Shown: one piece after another, positions 42,299 to 52,309 of the stretch
How the letters are laid out: every line of letters begins with the position of its first letter
Numbering within the stretch: position 1 is the first letter of the stretch
From: Branchipolynoe longqiensis
Taxonomy: Eukaryota > Annelida > Polychaeta > Phyllodocida > Polynoidae
NCBI GenBank assembly: GCA_030323885.1
Contig: CM059187.1
Coordinates: 83,164,027-83,228,026 of the forward strand
Direction: 5' to 3'
Length of the DNA: 64,000 nt
Translations under genes and position numbers: made by a program
The notes under the pieces: generated by a model
Told to the model about the DNA's origin: nothing
Seen by the model: only the letters and a program-made list of their open reading frames with translations
Database searches by the model: none

Positions 42299-43300
42299 GT
42301 TTCCTGCCCGAGGAAGTTGCTGCCGTCTCCCGCTTCCGCGCTGCCTCCCTCGCCCCGGCGACCTGGAGGAACCGTCGTCGCCAGGCCGAGGAGTTCGTCA
42401 CCTTCGCGGTGGCCCGAGGCGTGGCGCCCCTCGCGCCCACGCCCCTCGACGTCGCCACCTTCACGGCGGCCCTCTTCCTGCGCGGGTTGGCGCCCGCCTC
42501 CGTCAAGAACACCGTCTCGGGCGCCCGCTCCTGGGTCGAGGACGCCGGGGGCCTCACCTCCGGCTTCGACGCCCGTTTCCCTAAGGACGTCTGCCGAGGG
42601 GGGGAGCGATCCTCCTCCCACGTTCAGCGGCAGGCGCCCCCCCTTTCCCCGGAGCAGCTCGCCCTCGCCATCAAACACCTCTCCCGAGCAGGGCCCCGCC
42701 TCGCTCGTGCCTCGGGCCGCGCTCCTCCTCGGGTACTTCGGGATGCTGCGCCAGTCCAACCTGCTGGCCCCGAGTCCCGAGGGGTGGGGCGGCCCCCACA
42801 CCCTGACCCGCGAGGACGTCCGCTCCGCGCCCGGGGGTCTCCGACTGCACATCCGGAGCTCCAAGACCATCTCCTCACCCTCGGGCGCGGTCGCCCTCTT
42901 CATCCCCGCCATCCCCGACTCCGCCCTCTGCCCCGTCGCGGCCTGGTTCGGCGCCGCCGCCCTCTGCCCTGCCGCCCCTGACGCGCCCGCCTTCATCATG
43001 CCCTCCGGCCGGCCCCTCGACCCTCGCTCTCTCACCACGCTGCTACGAGGGGCCCTCGCCGCCCAAGGGGTCCCACGGCCCGAGGACTACACCCTCCATA
43101 GCCTCCGCCGGGGCGCCGCCCAGGCCTGCCAGCGCGCCGGGGTGCCCCTTCCTGAGATAATGGCCCAAGGTACATGGACCTCTGCTGCCGTCCACGCCTA
43201 CGTGCCTCGCCTCGCACCCTCGGGCGCCCCTCGAGCCCTCTCCGCCGTTTTGGTGGAGGGCTCTTCGGCACCCCCTCACTCAGAAGACACTGAACACTGA
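42298..43300 (+). pseudogene. NGA-1 tyrosine recombinase, one frameshift
   Basis: The frame overlaps the pol stop by one base and begins GFLPEEVAAVSRFRAASLAP, with an N-terminal core-binding-like region (ATWRNRRRQAEEFVTFAV). Near 42688-42702, in a GGGCCCC-containing stretch, the homologous reading moves to another frame: RAALLLGYFGMLRQSNLL (catalytic Arg, codon 42749-42751), then TLHSLRRGAAQ (H-x-x-R, 43097-43108), GTWTSAA and HAYVPR (catalytic Tyr, codon 43199-43201). It ends TGA at 43298-43300 inside repeat B1. The R...HxxR...Y set identifies the YR superfamily, which integrates Ngaro/DIRS elements. The single frameshift makes it a pseudogene as sequenced; a base-call error in the GC run is possible. 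Confidence 0.85.
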
Positions 43301-43493
43301 CTTTGATACCTGATATCTTATTGACTTCATATTTTACCTCTCCATGATCTTACATTGTTTATTTACTCTTCATGCCATTTAACCTTGTAGCTCCTTATGG
43401 GCCTTTACTCTGATTGTTCACCATGTTCTGTGAGGCGCCAATAAAGCGTCTCATTTCTCCACCCCCGCCTTGCTTTCCTTCTTTTCGCGCATC
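43252..43493 (+). repeat. NGA-1 split direct repeat B1
   Basis: This 242-nt unit starts GGTGGAGGGCTCTTCGGCAC and ends TTTTCGCGCATC, repeated nearly identically at 43911-44152. It holds the last codons of the recombinase and an AATAAA polyadenylation signal at 43440-43445, within GGCGCCAATAAAGCG. It abuts A2 directly at 43493/43494. Confidence 0.88.
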
Positions 43494-43868
43494 GGTCGTA
43501 ATGCGAAGCATTGCGTTTGATGCGAGGAAAGAAGGAGACCCTCCCCCGCCCCGCGTGTCGCGCCACCTCCACACCTCGGCCGAGATCGCTCACTCACTGC
43601 CACCTCCCCCCGCCCGTCCTTGATCTCGCCCCCACCTCCTCACCCGACCCCCGCTGCTCGCCAACCCGCACCTGCCACCTCCCCCCGCCCTCCTTTGTCA
43701 CGCGCCCACACCTCACCCGCCCCCCGCTGCTCGCCACCCCGCGCCCCTCCCCCGGGCCGCTAGCACTCACACCTCACCTGCTGCCGCCTCCCTTCCCCCC
43801 TTATAAGGCCGCCCGCCAGCTTTCCTCCTCACTCTGCTCCCTGCCGTCTCCCTGCCAGCATTTCTTCT
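43494..43868 (+). repeat. NGA-1 split direct repeat A2
   Basis: This is the second copy of A1. It differs by a few small indels and substitutions, and carries the same TTATAAGG box at 43801-43808. After CATTTCTTCT it continues into CCACCCACCC, a short linker, and then B2. Confidence 0.88.
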
Positions 43869-43910
43869 CCACCCACCCACCCAACTCTTACCCTTCCACC
43901 TCTCTGAAGC

Positions 43911-44152
43911 GGTGGAGGGCTCTTCGGCACCCCCTCACTCAGAAGACACTGAACACTGACTTTGATACCTGATATCTTATTGACTTCATATTTTACCTCT
44001 CCATGATCTTACATTGTTTATTTACTCTTCATGCCATTTAACCTTGTAGCTCCTTATGGGCCTTTACTCTGATTGTTCATTATGTTCTGTGAGGCGCCAA
44101 TAAAGCGTCTCATTTCTCCACCCCCGCCTTGCTTTCCTTCTTTTCGCGCATC
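43911..44152 (+). repeat. NGA-1 split direct repeat B2 (3' terminal)
   Basis: This is the second copy of B1, with AATAAA at 44099-44104 and end at CGCGCATC. The flank after it is ATGAGGCAATAC; the flank before A1 is TCTATTCTAAATT. No target duplication is visible, consistent with recombinase-mediated insertion. Confidence 0.88.
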
Positions 44153-45145
44153 ATGAGGCAATACTAAAAATTTTGTAAATTTTGATGTTGGTAAATATGT
44201 TTATTCTGCTGAATAACTCTTTTGTCAGTGCCGAAGCACTGGTCTTCCAGCCATTTTTCAATTCAGGGTTATTTACACAAAACGGTATATAGAATAAGGT
44301 ATACAATCACTGTTGAATACACAATTTGCAGCGTGTCACACAATGAAATTCTGTAACCCAAAAATTCTATAGCAATATGCTAACAGTAGTGTCATATAAC
44401 TAGACCAATTTTAGTCAGATCAATGTGAGTATTTACATAATATTTAGAAGGTAAGAAGAAGTTATCTTCTGTATTCATTTCCTAAAGCTTTAGTAAGTTT
44501 TAATGTTCAGTTGGAGTTAGGCAAGCGGTATATAAATGTCAGTTTGTTAGAAATATTCTAGTGTTACTCTAGTTACTTACAAATTATTAAATAGCACTAT
44601 GACCCTGAGGCATGACAACTGTTAGTACACCCCGTCCATTGTATTGTACTTTCGAACCCATGACGAGTAAAAAGAAGAACAAGAGGTGCATGACAGATTA
44701 AACTAAGAGATAACCTAATTGCTTTAAGCATAGGCCTACCAGAGCCCATCACACTGTGTGATAGTAATCCACAATCCGACGAATTTTGTGTTTTTAACAG
44801 ATAAGTTTGATCATTATAATGACGCAAATTTGAGTTGTAAATATCTTATTTTAAATGGCTACTTTATAATATATTGGTATATATTAGCATAATAGTAGAG
44901 GTTAAAGGGAAGAAATGCAACATTAATTTTGTATGTATAGCAGACTGCTGGATATAATTGACTTGACCAGTGGTAGTGTCTTTTAAATTGATTTATTGTT
45001 CCCTTCTATCCAGCAATGGTTGTTCAATAGGTGAAGCTACTGATGAAAGTCGGTTGTATAAGATGTTAATATAAGTAACAAAGTATAGGAATAATAAATA
45101 ATAATGAAACTCCGCCTGTTTTATATTTGCATAATTCATTATACA
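44153..45145. other. unassigned AT-rich stretch
   Basis: A MITE-8 scrap lies at 44215-44275 (GTCAGTGCCGAAGCACTGG). Otherwise no ORF, RNA or repeat was recognised. Confidence 0.4.
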
Positions 45146-45154
45146 TCCTATATA

Positions 45155-45190
<36 letters not shown>

Positions 45191-45232
45191 GATATATATA
45201 TATTTATATATATATATATATATATATATTTT
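45146..45232. repeat. (AT)n / (TATA)n microsatellite, ~85 bp
   Basis: Interrupted AT dinucleotide run (TATATATACATATATATAT). Low complexity. Confidence 0.95.
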
Positions 45233-45689
45233 CATAAGCAATCATCAGTTTGAGCAAAACTTATCGATCATCGATTAATAATCGATTCGGACAAATGTAT
45301 GGTTTTGTACATATTTGTAGACAATGCGCAAGCCAACTCCAGCGAATTGTGAGTGCAATTAAGGAAACAACAATCTAAGTTTGATTAAATCTATATATAG
45401 TATACCATACATTACAAATGCATCTGCCTCAAATATACACATATTAAACATACAATGCTATGACATTTGATCTGATGTATCGACTAAAATCGACAGTTGC
45501 TTTTTTTTGTAAACAAACGGTCCAATTGACTGGCAACACAACCGACTTTCCATTATCGTCCCACCATTAGATGAAACAGTATTTACGTTGGATAGGTAGA
45601 ATCAAATCTAGGTACGGCCAAATACGAAAAGAAAATGTTGATCGTCCTTCTGAAATAAAAATAGGGGTTATGCGGGCGGGTATTTCACT

Positions 45690-46070
45690 GGTCTCTTGCC
45701 CTCCCCTCTTCCCCCCCCCCCTCCTCCCTTCCCCTCTCCTCCCTTCTCCTCTCCTCCCTTCTCCTCCCCCTGTCCCCCCCCCCCCTTTCTCTCCACCACC
45801 CTCATTCACATTCCCTTCCCCCTCCCCATCCAACACCCTCCCTCACCCACACTCCAACAGCCTCCCTCTCCGAACCTCTTCCACTATCGACCCTGCCTCC
45901 TCCCCTTCCCAGTCCCCCCCAGCTATCACCCGTCAAATCCCTCTCCGTTCCGTTCCCCCACTGCCCTGTCCATTCCTCCCTCTTCAATCCCCTTTCCATG
46001 TATCACTCCATCCACCCCACTTTCCACTCCTCATTCCATTTATCAGACCAACCGCCCTCTCCATTTACCG
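45690..46070. repeat. polypyrimidine tract (C/T-rich), ~380 bp
   Basis: CCCTCTTCCCCCCCCCCTCC and repeated CCTCCCTTCTCCTCT, then a looser CCACCC/TCCC-rich region. Pro/Ser ORFs are artefacts. Confidence 0.8.
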
Positions 46071-46111
46071 GTAACAAAATATAATTAAAAACTCCTCATT
46101 TTTGCATGAAC

Positions 46112-46310
46112 TACAGTGACTGGTGCTGTACATTATACAGCAGGAGCCACTCCCTTAATTCTACAGGATCGGTGCTGTAACTAATACAGCACTGATCAAA
46201 CTTAGATTATTGAGACTGTCAATTCTAATAGTAAGATGGCTGGAAGACCAGCGCCCCGGCACTGACAAATGTCATGTTCAGATGAATAAATACTTTACCA
46301 AAAAAATCTA
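46112..46310. mobile_element. MITE-8 copy, inverted relative to 17300
   Basis: CAGTGACTGGTGCTGTACATT, GGAGCCACTCCCTTAATTC, GCTGTAACTAATACAGC, AGATGGCTGGAAGACCAGCG. It ends ~165 nt before coronin exon a. Confidence 0.65.
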
Positions 46311-46475
46311 AAAATCTAAAAATCAGGGGTGGGCGATTTTTTCAGGCACGGGCTGTTTTAATGTTGTAACACTAATGTTTGTAACACTAATGTTTTGTGT
46401 CACTGAGGCAGCTTTCAAGGTTTATATTTCCGGGTGTCGTGCATTACAATTGTCCTGTGGTTTTTCTGATTGCAG

Positions 46476-46592
46476 GTGGGCCGGGTCGACATCAATGCTT
46501 TCAAGGTGTGTGGTCATTCGGGACCCGTGCTGGACATAAAGTGGAACCCGTTTGATGACCACGTGATTGCTTCATGTTCAGAGGATGCGACG
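46476..46592 (+). CDS. coro2: coronin (class-2-like), internal exon a (partial gene)
   Basis: This is a 117-nt phase-0 exon of 39 codons, preceded by a pyrimidine-rich tract ending in TTGCAG and followed by the donor GTGAGT. The peptide contains [16 protein letters not shown] and IASCSEDAT, which is the end of the first WD40 blade of coronins. The IKWNPFDD and CSEDAT wording is closer to vertebrate CORO2A/B than to CORO1. Coronins are cytoplasmic seven-bladed propeller proteins that bind F-actin and regulate Arp2/3 and cofilin at the cell cortex. The exon joins in frame to the exon at 57052. The preceding exon, which should carry the conserved SKFRHVFG-type N-terminus, was not found upstream, so the gene is partial here. 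The family is very sure; the class assignment is moderately sure. Confidence 0.93.
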
Positions 46593-46681
46593 GTGAGTGT
46601 ATCGTTTTGTGTGTGGTTTAAATGTGTGTAAGATCTGGGATTTGTACAAAACATAATTGGTGTATATTTTTTGTAATATAC

Positions 46682-47012
46682 TGGGTGCGGTGGTCGAATC
46701 GGTAGAGCATGGGCCGCTCGGGCGCGAGATCGGGAGTTTGGTTCCCAGTCGAGTCAAGCCAATGGCTTATATAACATTTATACTTATCGTTTCCTTGCCT
46801 TACGCTCGGCATATAATAGAATATGGCAATGACTGGTTAGCTCAGTATCAGGATAATGTGACTGGGTGGGATATGGGGTCATGGCACTGTTCGATTGATT
46901 TCCCAGTGGGGCAGCACTATAAAGTGGCCATGATTGCACACTGCTACAAGTCACTACCTGTCCAGATATGACCTTAGTTGTTGCCAGGGTGTAAAACTCC
47001 AACAACCAACCA
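46682..47012 (+). mobile_element. SINE-A copy, full length
   Basis: Head GCGGTGGTCGAATCGGTAGA, body, tail GTTGCCAGGGTGTAAAACTCC plus AACAACC. It starts only 90 nt after the exon a donor, sense to coronin. Confidence 0.85.
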
Positions 47013-47044
47013 TCTGTTTGATATAGAGTCCTTAGCCTGGGTGA

Positions 47045-47142
47045 TTTTATTTTCAACAGGAAATGACCTTTTCAACAGGAAATGGCCTTTTCAACAGGAA
47101 ATGTGCTTTTCAGCAGGAACTGGACGTTTTCAACAGGAAATT
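47045..47142. repeat. ~19-21-bp minisatellite TTTTCAACAGGAAATGGCC
   Basis: Five imperfect units (TTTTCAACAGGAAATG.C, one with CAGCAGGAACTGG). No gene. Confidence 0.85.
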
Positions 47143-47751
47143 ACATTGAGAGGGGAACATGTCCTCCTTGTGATTCCCATCCGACCATTATATAGTACAT
47201 ATTATTGAAATTACACAACAATGAATTGTATATAAATAATAATAATAGTTGATATGGAGTGAATTTATTGTTCTGGCTGCGCCAAGGACTCTTCTTTATT
47301 ATATTAAAGTAAACGTTCAGGCCTGAATCCCTGCAGGTCTCGAATCCCTAGTTGACATACTTTGCTGCATTTGTCGGGACCAGAGGTAGCCTGACCACAT
47401 CATTTATGCAATTTCGTCGTGAAAACGGCGTGAAGAAACCACCAATCAATTTATGCAATTAACATAGACCCGGTGCAATGGGGGGGGGGGGGGAAGTAGA
47501 GGTTATGGCCGCAACTTTCCCTGTAAATTAAACAATGGAAACAGAACGAGAGAAAGGAGAGTACACAAAGAAAGTAGCATACACTCACTAGACGCCGGCT
47601 GACCTTGTCCTGGCATGACCTTGACTGGCCTTGAACTGATCTCACCGAACGCCTCGCGTCAATTCACACCTCTCTGATGGGCCTACTTAGATTACAATAG
47701 TCCTGGATACACGTCGCACCCCATAGCACTCCATGGTACCCCATATGTGTT

Positions 47752-48068
47752 TGTGTGTTCTTTTACCTCCTAGAAACATCTTAGGCCATATCAGGACGGG
47801 TACTGACTTGTGACAGTGCACACACATGGTGATGCCTCACTAGGACTGGGAGGCTAGGCTGCTGGCCCCATGACCCGATATCCCACAATCACATTATCCT
47901 GATACTCTATTAACCACTCCTTCTCCTATCCTATTAATGCCGAAGACCAGGCTAGATAGCGAAAAGTATCAATTTAGTAGTCATTGCTTTGACTCGACCG
48001 AGAAGTGAACTCCTACCTTTCCGCACAGGAGGCCTGCGCTCTACCGATTCTGCCACCACGTCCGCTAC
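47752..48068 (-). mobile_element. SINE-A copy
   Basis: Tail side TTCTTTTACCTCCTAGAAAC at the left, head at ~48068 (GGTGGCAGAATCGGTAGAGC on the minus strand). The stretch CCCCACTGGG is altered (CCTCACTAGGACTGGG). Confidence 0.8.
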
Positions 48069-48310
48069 ATCCCATAGCACCCCATACAGGCAAGGCACTT
48101 ACATATATATACACACACACACAGGGTAGGTTCAACAACCATACAGCACACAGCTTGTACAGGATCTAGATCATGACAACCAGTGTCATGGGTCGGTGAT
48201 AAAAATAGGGAAATATTGCGCCTAGAGCAGGATTCAACCCCATAGATCTTGCATCCAAGGCAAACCAGTATGCTAACCATTTTGCCATGTAGGCTCCCTG
48301 ATGGCCTCAC
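48069..48310 (-). mobile_element. SINE-B copy
   Basis: On the minus strand: AGGGAGCCTACATGGCAAAATG, GGTTAGCATACTGG, GGGTTGAATCC, GCGCAATATTTCCC, and 3' region near CAACC..ACCCTGTGTG. The head is worn. Confidence 0.78.
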
Positions 48311-48317
48311 CCTATCC

Positions 48318-48442
48318 ACCCATGGCCCGGTACCTCAGTGGGTCAGCACTATAAAGTCGCCATGAGTGCGCACTGTAACAAGTCGGTACCCGTCCTGATA
48401 TAACCTTAGATGTTGCTAGGACGTAACACAACAACAAACAAA
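48318..48442 (+). mobile_element. SINE-A 3' fragment
   Basis: Begins CTCAGTGGGTCAGCACTATA and ends GTTGCTAGGACGTAACACAA plus CAACAAAC. 5'-truncated retrocopy. Confidence 0.85.
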
Positions 48443-48605
48443 CTATCCACCTACGGCCACCTATCTGACATGTCAGTGCAAACGAGTACACTCTTTTACT
48501 TTGACATCACTTTCACAATTCAACCCTGATGAATGTGGTCTGGTAACATGTCATATTCCCACCCTCTCCCGTCCCACTCAAAGCACTGGTGTATTTCTTC
48601 ATCTG

Positions 48606-49258
48606 ACAGAACCGAAGGCTAAGGGAGCAAACCCTAAACAGAAAACCATGTTACTGTGGCAGTATTAAGGGCGGTTGATGTATGAACTCCCAACATCTCC
48701 CAACCAGCCACTGCAGGGACAAATAGTTTTGCGCCTGTCTTGACATGTTCTTGCTGGTGTGAAACCTCTATTTGCTCCCCGAGAGAGTGCCACTGGTAAC
48801 TTGCAAAAGCCAGCAGCACTTCAACACTTTTGCAGGCAGCTTTCATGAAATGTGAAAAAGCTGCATGCCTTCATGATGCGACATCTGCGTTCAATCATGA
48901 GGTTAACCTGGAAGGACAAAGTGACAAATAAGGAAATACTCAAACGAACGGGGCTGCCCTCTATGGAAGATCTTCTGATCAATAAGAATCTCCGGTGGAC
49001 TAGACACCTCATGAGGATGTCATCAGACAGGCTACCAAAGCAGATCCTCTATTCTCAACTGTCTTCTGGCTACAGAAAGAGAAGGTGCCCTCATCTCCGG
49101 TTCAAGGATACCATCAAGAGAAACCTGAAGCTGAGAGACATTAAGACCGACTCATGGATGCAACTCTCACAGCAGAGAGCTAAATGGAGAGCGGCAGTCA
49201 AGTAATGAAGGCAGTCTTTGTCGCATCACGACTGACAGCATGATGATGATGATGAAAG
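48606..49258 (+). mobile_element. LINE-X chimera copy A: upstream module plus LINE ORF2 end and GATGAT tail
   Basis: Positions 48606-48853 are the module (starts GACAGAACCGAAGGCTAAGG, ends CAGCTTTCATGAAATGT). It is joined to a LINE C-terminus (48855-49205) reading RLTWKDKVTNKEILKRTGLP, NLRWTRHLMRM, DRLPKQILYSQL and DSWMQLSQQRAKWRAAVK, then a stop, a 50-nt UTR with GACTGACAGCATGATG and a (GAT)n tail. Copies B and C have the identical module end joined to later LINE positions. The coding part resembles RTE-type LINE ends. Confidence 0.8.
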
Positions 49259-49297
49259 GAAATGTTAGAAAAGATTATATAAGAACACAAGAAATGC

Positions 49298-49412
49298 CAT
49301 TTCCCAGCGGGGCAACACTATAAAGTGACCATGAGTGCATACTATCACAAGTCACTACCTGTCCTGATATGACCTTAGATGTTGCCAGGATGTAAAACTC
49401 CAACAACCAACC
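49298..49412 (+). mobile_element. SINE-A 3' fragment
   Basis: CCCAGCGGGGCAACACTATA to GTTGCCAGGATGTAAAACTCC plus AACAACC, 5'-truncated. Confidence 0.85.
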
Positions 49413-50256
49413 ATCTTTGTATCAGGACTGCTAAACATATTTCTACATAAGGTCTTGCAAGTTTGAGTTATGGACATAACCACCTTAATTTGCAATATAA
49501 TATGCAAAATATATTGCTTAAGTATATCTATCACAGCTTGGTACTTTTGAAGTGAATAATTTATTATGTAGATTAATAGATTTTACAAGTAGAATCGAGA
49601 GCATCTGATCGCCACAAACTTGGTATTTTCTTTTGTTTTCTTTCGCAGTTCAGGAAGTCTACACCAGTATAAATAAACATAGTGTGACGGGAATAAAGAC
49701 AGCCATTGTTTGTTTATAGTTGATCCATACCAAGGTAGCTTTTCTTCTGATTTAGACAGGTTTACCATTCACCCCCTAGTATGTGTAGTGGTGAATATTT
49801 CATCTAGAAAATGCGGTAATGCAGTCAAGTAATCTGCCACACAAAAATAACAAGAAAAACACAAAAGAAACAAAATAGATTCACTCCTCGTATAGGAGGA
49901 GGTGTACTTTAAGTCTTCTTAACTTGAAGATGTTTCGCTCTATTTGTTTCTGATTTCATTGCGACAACTATGCACATTTAAATTTAACGGAGCCATTTAG
50001 TGCATTCACAAAAAATGAGAAGGGGGGGGGGGGGACTCACATGAATTGTACCCGTGCTCTTTCCTTACCCCTACACATTGCACTTAGGATATACACCTCT
50101 ACTAGAAAAGTGAATTAGTTTCAAATTAATGTCCTTTTATATGCGGTTTTTCTCACTCCCGGGAATATCCTGAATTACTCTGTACATGAGACCTCTGTTG
50201 CACAGGTGTTGATAAGGCAGTGATGTAGGGCTAGTGTGGACAGGCACACATATCCG
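49413..50256. other. unassigned AT-rich stretch
   Basis: A G13 run at 50022-50034 and a possible short inverted pair (GAATATTTCATCTAG / ...) near 49790. No gene or family assigned. Confidence 0.4.
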
Positions 50257-50608
50257 TTAAAGTTGCATAGTCCGATGCTTTTGAGTTTTTACTATTTTCT
50301 GAGATAAATATATTATACTAATCGTTATAATCTACTTTACTTTAGTTTGAAGGAACTTAAATTTTAAATGGATAAGTTTGGAGATATTTGATGTCAAAAC
50401 ATGCCAAAATAATTTTGTCAAGCACGCCAAAACTCTGACACCATAGACTTCAGTAGTAACCGTTTCCATTAATTGACTTATTATGCCCTTCTATGCAGCA
50501 AAAAATGCTTAATAAGTGCACCAGTGTCTAAGTTGAATATATAGAATCAAATCTAGATAACTGTTTTGGTTTTGAAAATTTGATGTTTTCATCGGACTAT
50601 GCAACTGT
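50257..50608. mobile_element. MITE-1 copy, full length
   Basis: AAAGTTGCATAGTCCGATGC and CATCGGACTATGCAACTGT. The interior is inverted relative to the 12671 copy. TA at the left edge. Confidence 0.82.
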
Positions 50609-50754
50609 CTGGACAAGATGGCGGGACTGGGTGGGTGGGTGTGTGGGGGAGAGGTGTACGCTATCAGTGGGAAGCCTGTCTCGCCCCACCCTTAGCGACA
50701 AGGATTGTATTTGAGATAGACAGAGGGATCATGACAGAGGATCGGATAGTCATC

Positions 50755-51095
50755 ATGAGATGGAGGGGGGAGGGAGAAGGTGATGGGGAGTGCGTGGAGA
50801 ATGAGGGACAGGGGGAGAGAGACAATAAGGAGAGGGGGCGGGAGAAAGGGAGATAGTAGTGAGAGATAGTAGTGTGAGAGAGACAATGGGGAGATGGTGG
50901 AATGGGGGATGGGAAGGAGATGGCGGGAGGAAGGAGAGGGAGATGGAGGGTGATAGACTGGGAGGGAGATGGAGGGTGATAGAGATGGAGAGTGGGGAGA
51001 CGGGGGAGGAGAGGAGAATGGAGGTAAAGGAGGAGGAGAGAGCAGAGCGTGTGGAGCAGGTAGGAGGAAGAGAGGGATGGAGTGAGTGGAAGGGA
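50755..51095. repeat. polypurine tract (G/A-rich), ~340 bp
   Basis: GGAGATGGAGGGTGATAGA-type units recur, with GGGGGAGAGAGACAATAAGG. ORFs rich in Glu/Arg/Gly here are compositional. Confidence 0.85.
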
Positions 51096-51104
51096 TGGTC
51101 TGCT

Positions 51105-51300
51105 TACCCTCCGTTGGTTATCCGTTCATGTCCATGTCATGTCCATTTCATGTCCGTTCGTCCAGCCCCCTTGTCCCGATATTGCAACATTTTGACACAT
51201 TTTAATACATTTTAATACATTTTGATACTCATCACACCAAAACACCACCGGACTAGACAATTCTGTCCGTTGCTAAATCCGGTGATGTGTGACAGCCGCT
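51105..51300. mobile_element. TCATGTCC-rich element, partial
   Basis: GGTTATCCGTTCATGTCC, CATTTCATGTCCGTTCG, ATTTTAATACATTTTGATAC, GACAATTCTGTCCGTTGC and end GGTGATGTGTGACAG. A homologous unit lies at 51910-52195. Confidence 0.65.
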
Positions 51301-51641
51301 TAAGTCCCAATGCATGAGCATTACTCCCATCTGTTCGCGAAAAATATGCGTACTACCTTAGTAAGTGTCAACCGGAAGTGATGGGTTTTTGTGTGTGTGT
51401 GCGTAGGCCAGTTGTCGTTGTCATTCTTCTTCCGGAGATGGCGTTGCCCATGGAGTTTGGGGGTGAGTGGCGGTGTGAGCCGGTGACAGTCGGGGTGAAG
51501 GTCAGGGTGAAGGTCACGGCTGCCCCGCTGACCCCCTCCTTATAGGCTATTTTAAGGCCGTCATTGTCTGGCAACCCACAATAGACGCGTTTGTCTGGCG
51601 TATTTTTGTTGTTTTTTGTTTGTGTATGTCACTGTGTGTGT

Positions 51642-51661
51642 GGGGGGGGGGGGGGGGGGGG
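51642..51661 (+). repeat. G20 homopolymer
   Basis: Twenty consecutive G. G-quadruplex-prone and error-prone in sequencing; it also shifts nearby reading frames artificially. Confidence 0.85.
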
Positions 51662-51909
51662 CGTGTGCGCTAAAGGAGTGTTGGCCTACAAAAGGTGTTT
51701 CTATTATCACTCACACCGCTGTAAACACACATGGTCACGCTTTGATTCTAAAAATACAACAAAAAAAGAAGCCTAATATTTCTGTTACAAAAAGAATTGA
51801 GTGATCAAGTCAGATCCATCCATTTCTTACCCCCTCACCATCATTAGTGCATATTCTGCCATGATACATTTTATTACCTAAAATATAAAGGGTAATACTA
51901 ATAGGGGGC

Positions 51910-52195
51910 TTAAATGCCCTGTCACACCTCAACGAAAATGAACAATGTCTGGTTTGTGTCAGTACAAGTTTTGAAAATGCACAAAACTAGGAACGGATGA
52001 TGCCGGACTGGCGTCTACGGTTCTTGGCCGGTTTGATTTTGTTTCATCCATTGGCTATCCATTCATGTCCATTTCATGTCCGTTCGTAGACCCGATGTCG
52101 CAACACTTTTACACATTTTAATACATTTTGATACTTAACACCACTGGACGAGACAATTCTGTCCGTTGCTCAATCCGGCATAGTGTGACATGCAC
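51910..52195. mobile_element. element with CCCTGTCACACC / GTGTGACA ends
   Basis: Left end ATGCCCTGTCACACCTCAACG, right end CGGCATAGTGTGACATGCAC. The right half matches 51105-51300. GACAATTCTGTCCGTTGC and GAACAATGTCTGG are partly inverted. No coding. Confidence 0.65.
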
Positions 52196-52309
52196 TTACG
52201 GCTTAAATGGGTAATTAACGTTACCTAATCTAATGCGTTTGAGCTTCTGCTAATCTTGAGGTGGTTGAATGAACTGAAAGTCCGCCTCCCTTTTTGGTAG
52301 ATGAGATTG

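Larger units (their letters stand above)
39014..44152 (+). mobile_element. Ngaro-like (DIRS-order) tyrosine-recombinase retrotransposon, NGA-1
   Basis: This is a 5.14-kb element with the layout A1 (39014-39384), gag, RT-RNase H, tyrosine recombinase, B1 (43252-43493), A2 (43494-43868), B2 (43911-44152). A1 repeats as A2 and B1 repeats as B2, giving the split direct repeats (A1-ORFs-B1-A2-B2) characteristic of Ngaro elements, which replicate through a circular intermediate and integrate by recombinase without target duplication. No target duplication is seen here. The element is strikingly GC-rich, with a C-rich sense strand, inside AT-rich DNA. It is not intact: the gag N-terminus is replaced by a tRNA-Gly fragment, pol is shifted at a poly-C tract and the recombinase is shifted near 42690. 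Confidence 0.9.

Noticed and set aside
48634..48846. Antisense frame across the LINE-X module, present in three copies
   Set aside because: The frame is partly kept in copies only because the copies are recent; stops and shifts differ between them and no family is recognisable.
50599..51215. Gly/Glu/Arg-rich frames
   Set aside because: Purine-rich low-complexity sequence; no conserved domain and multiple overlapping frames.
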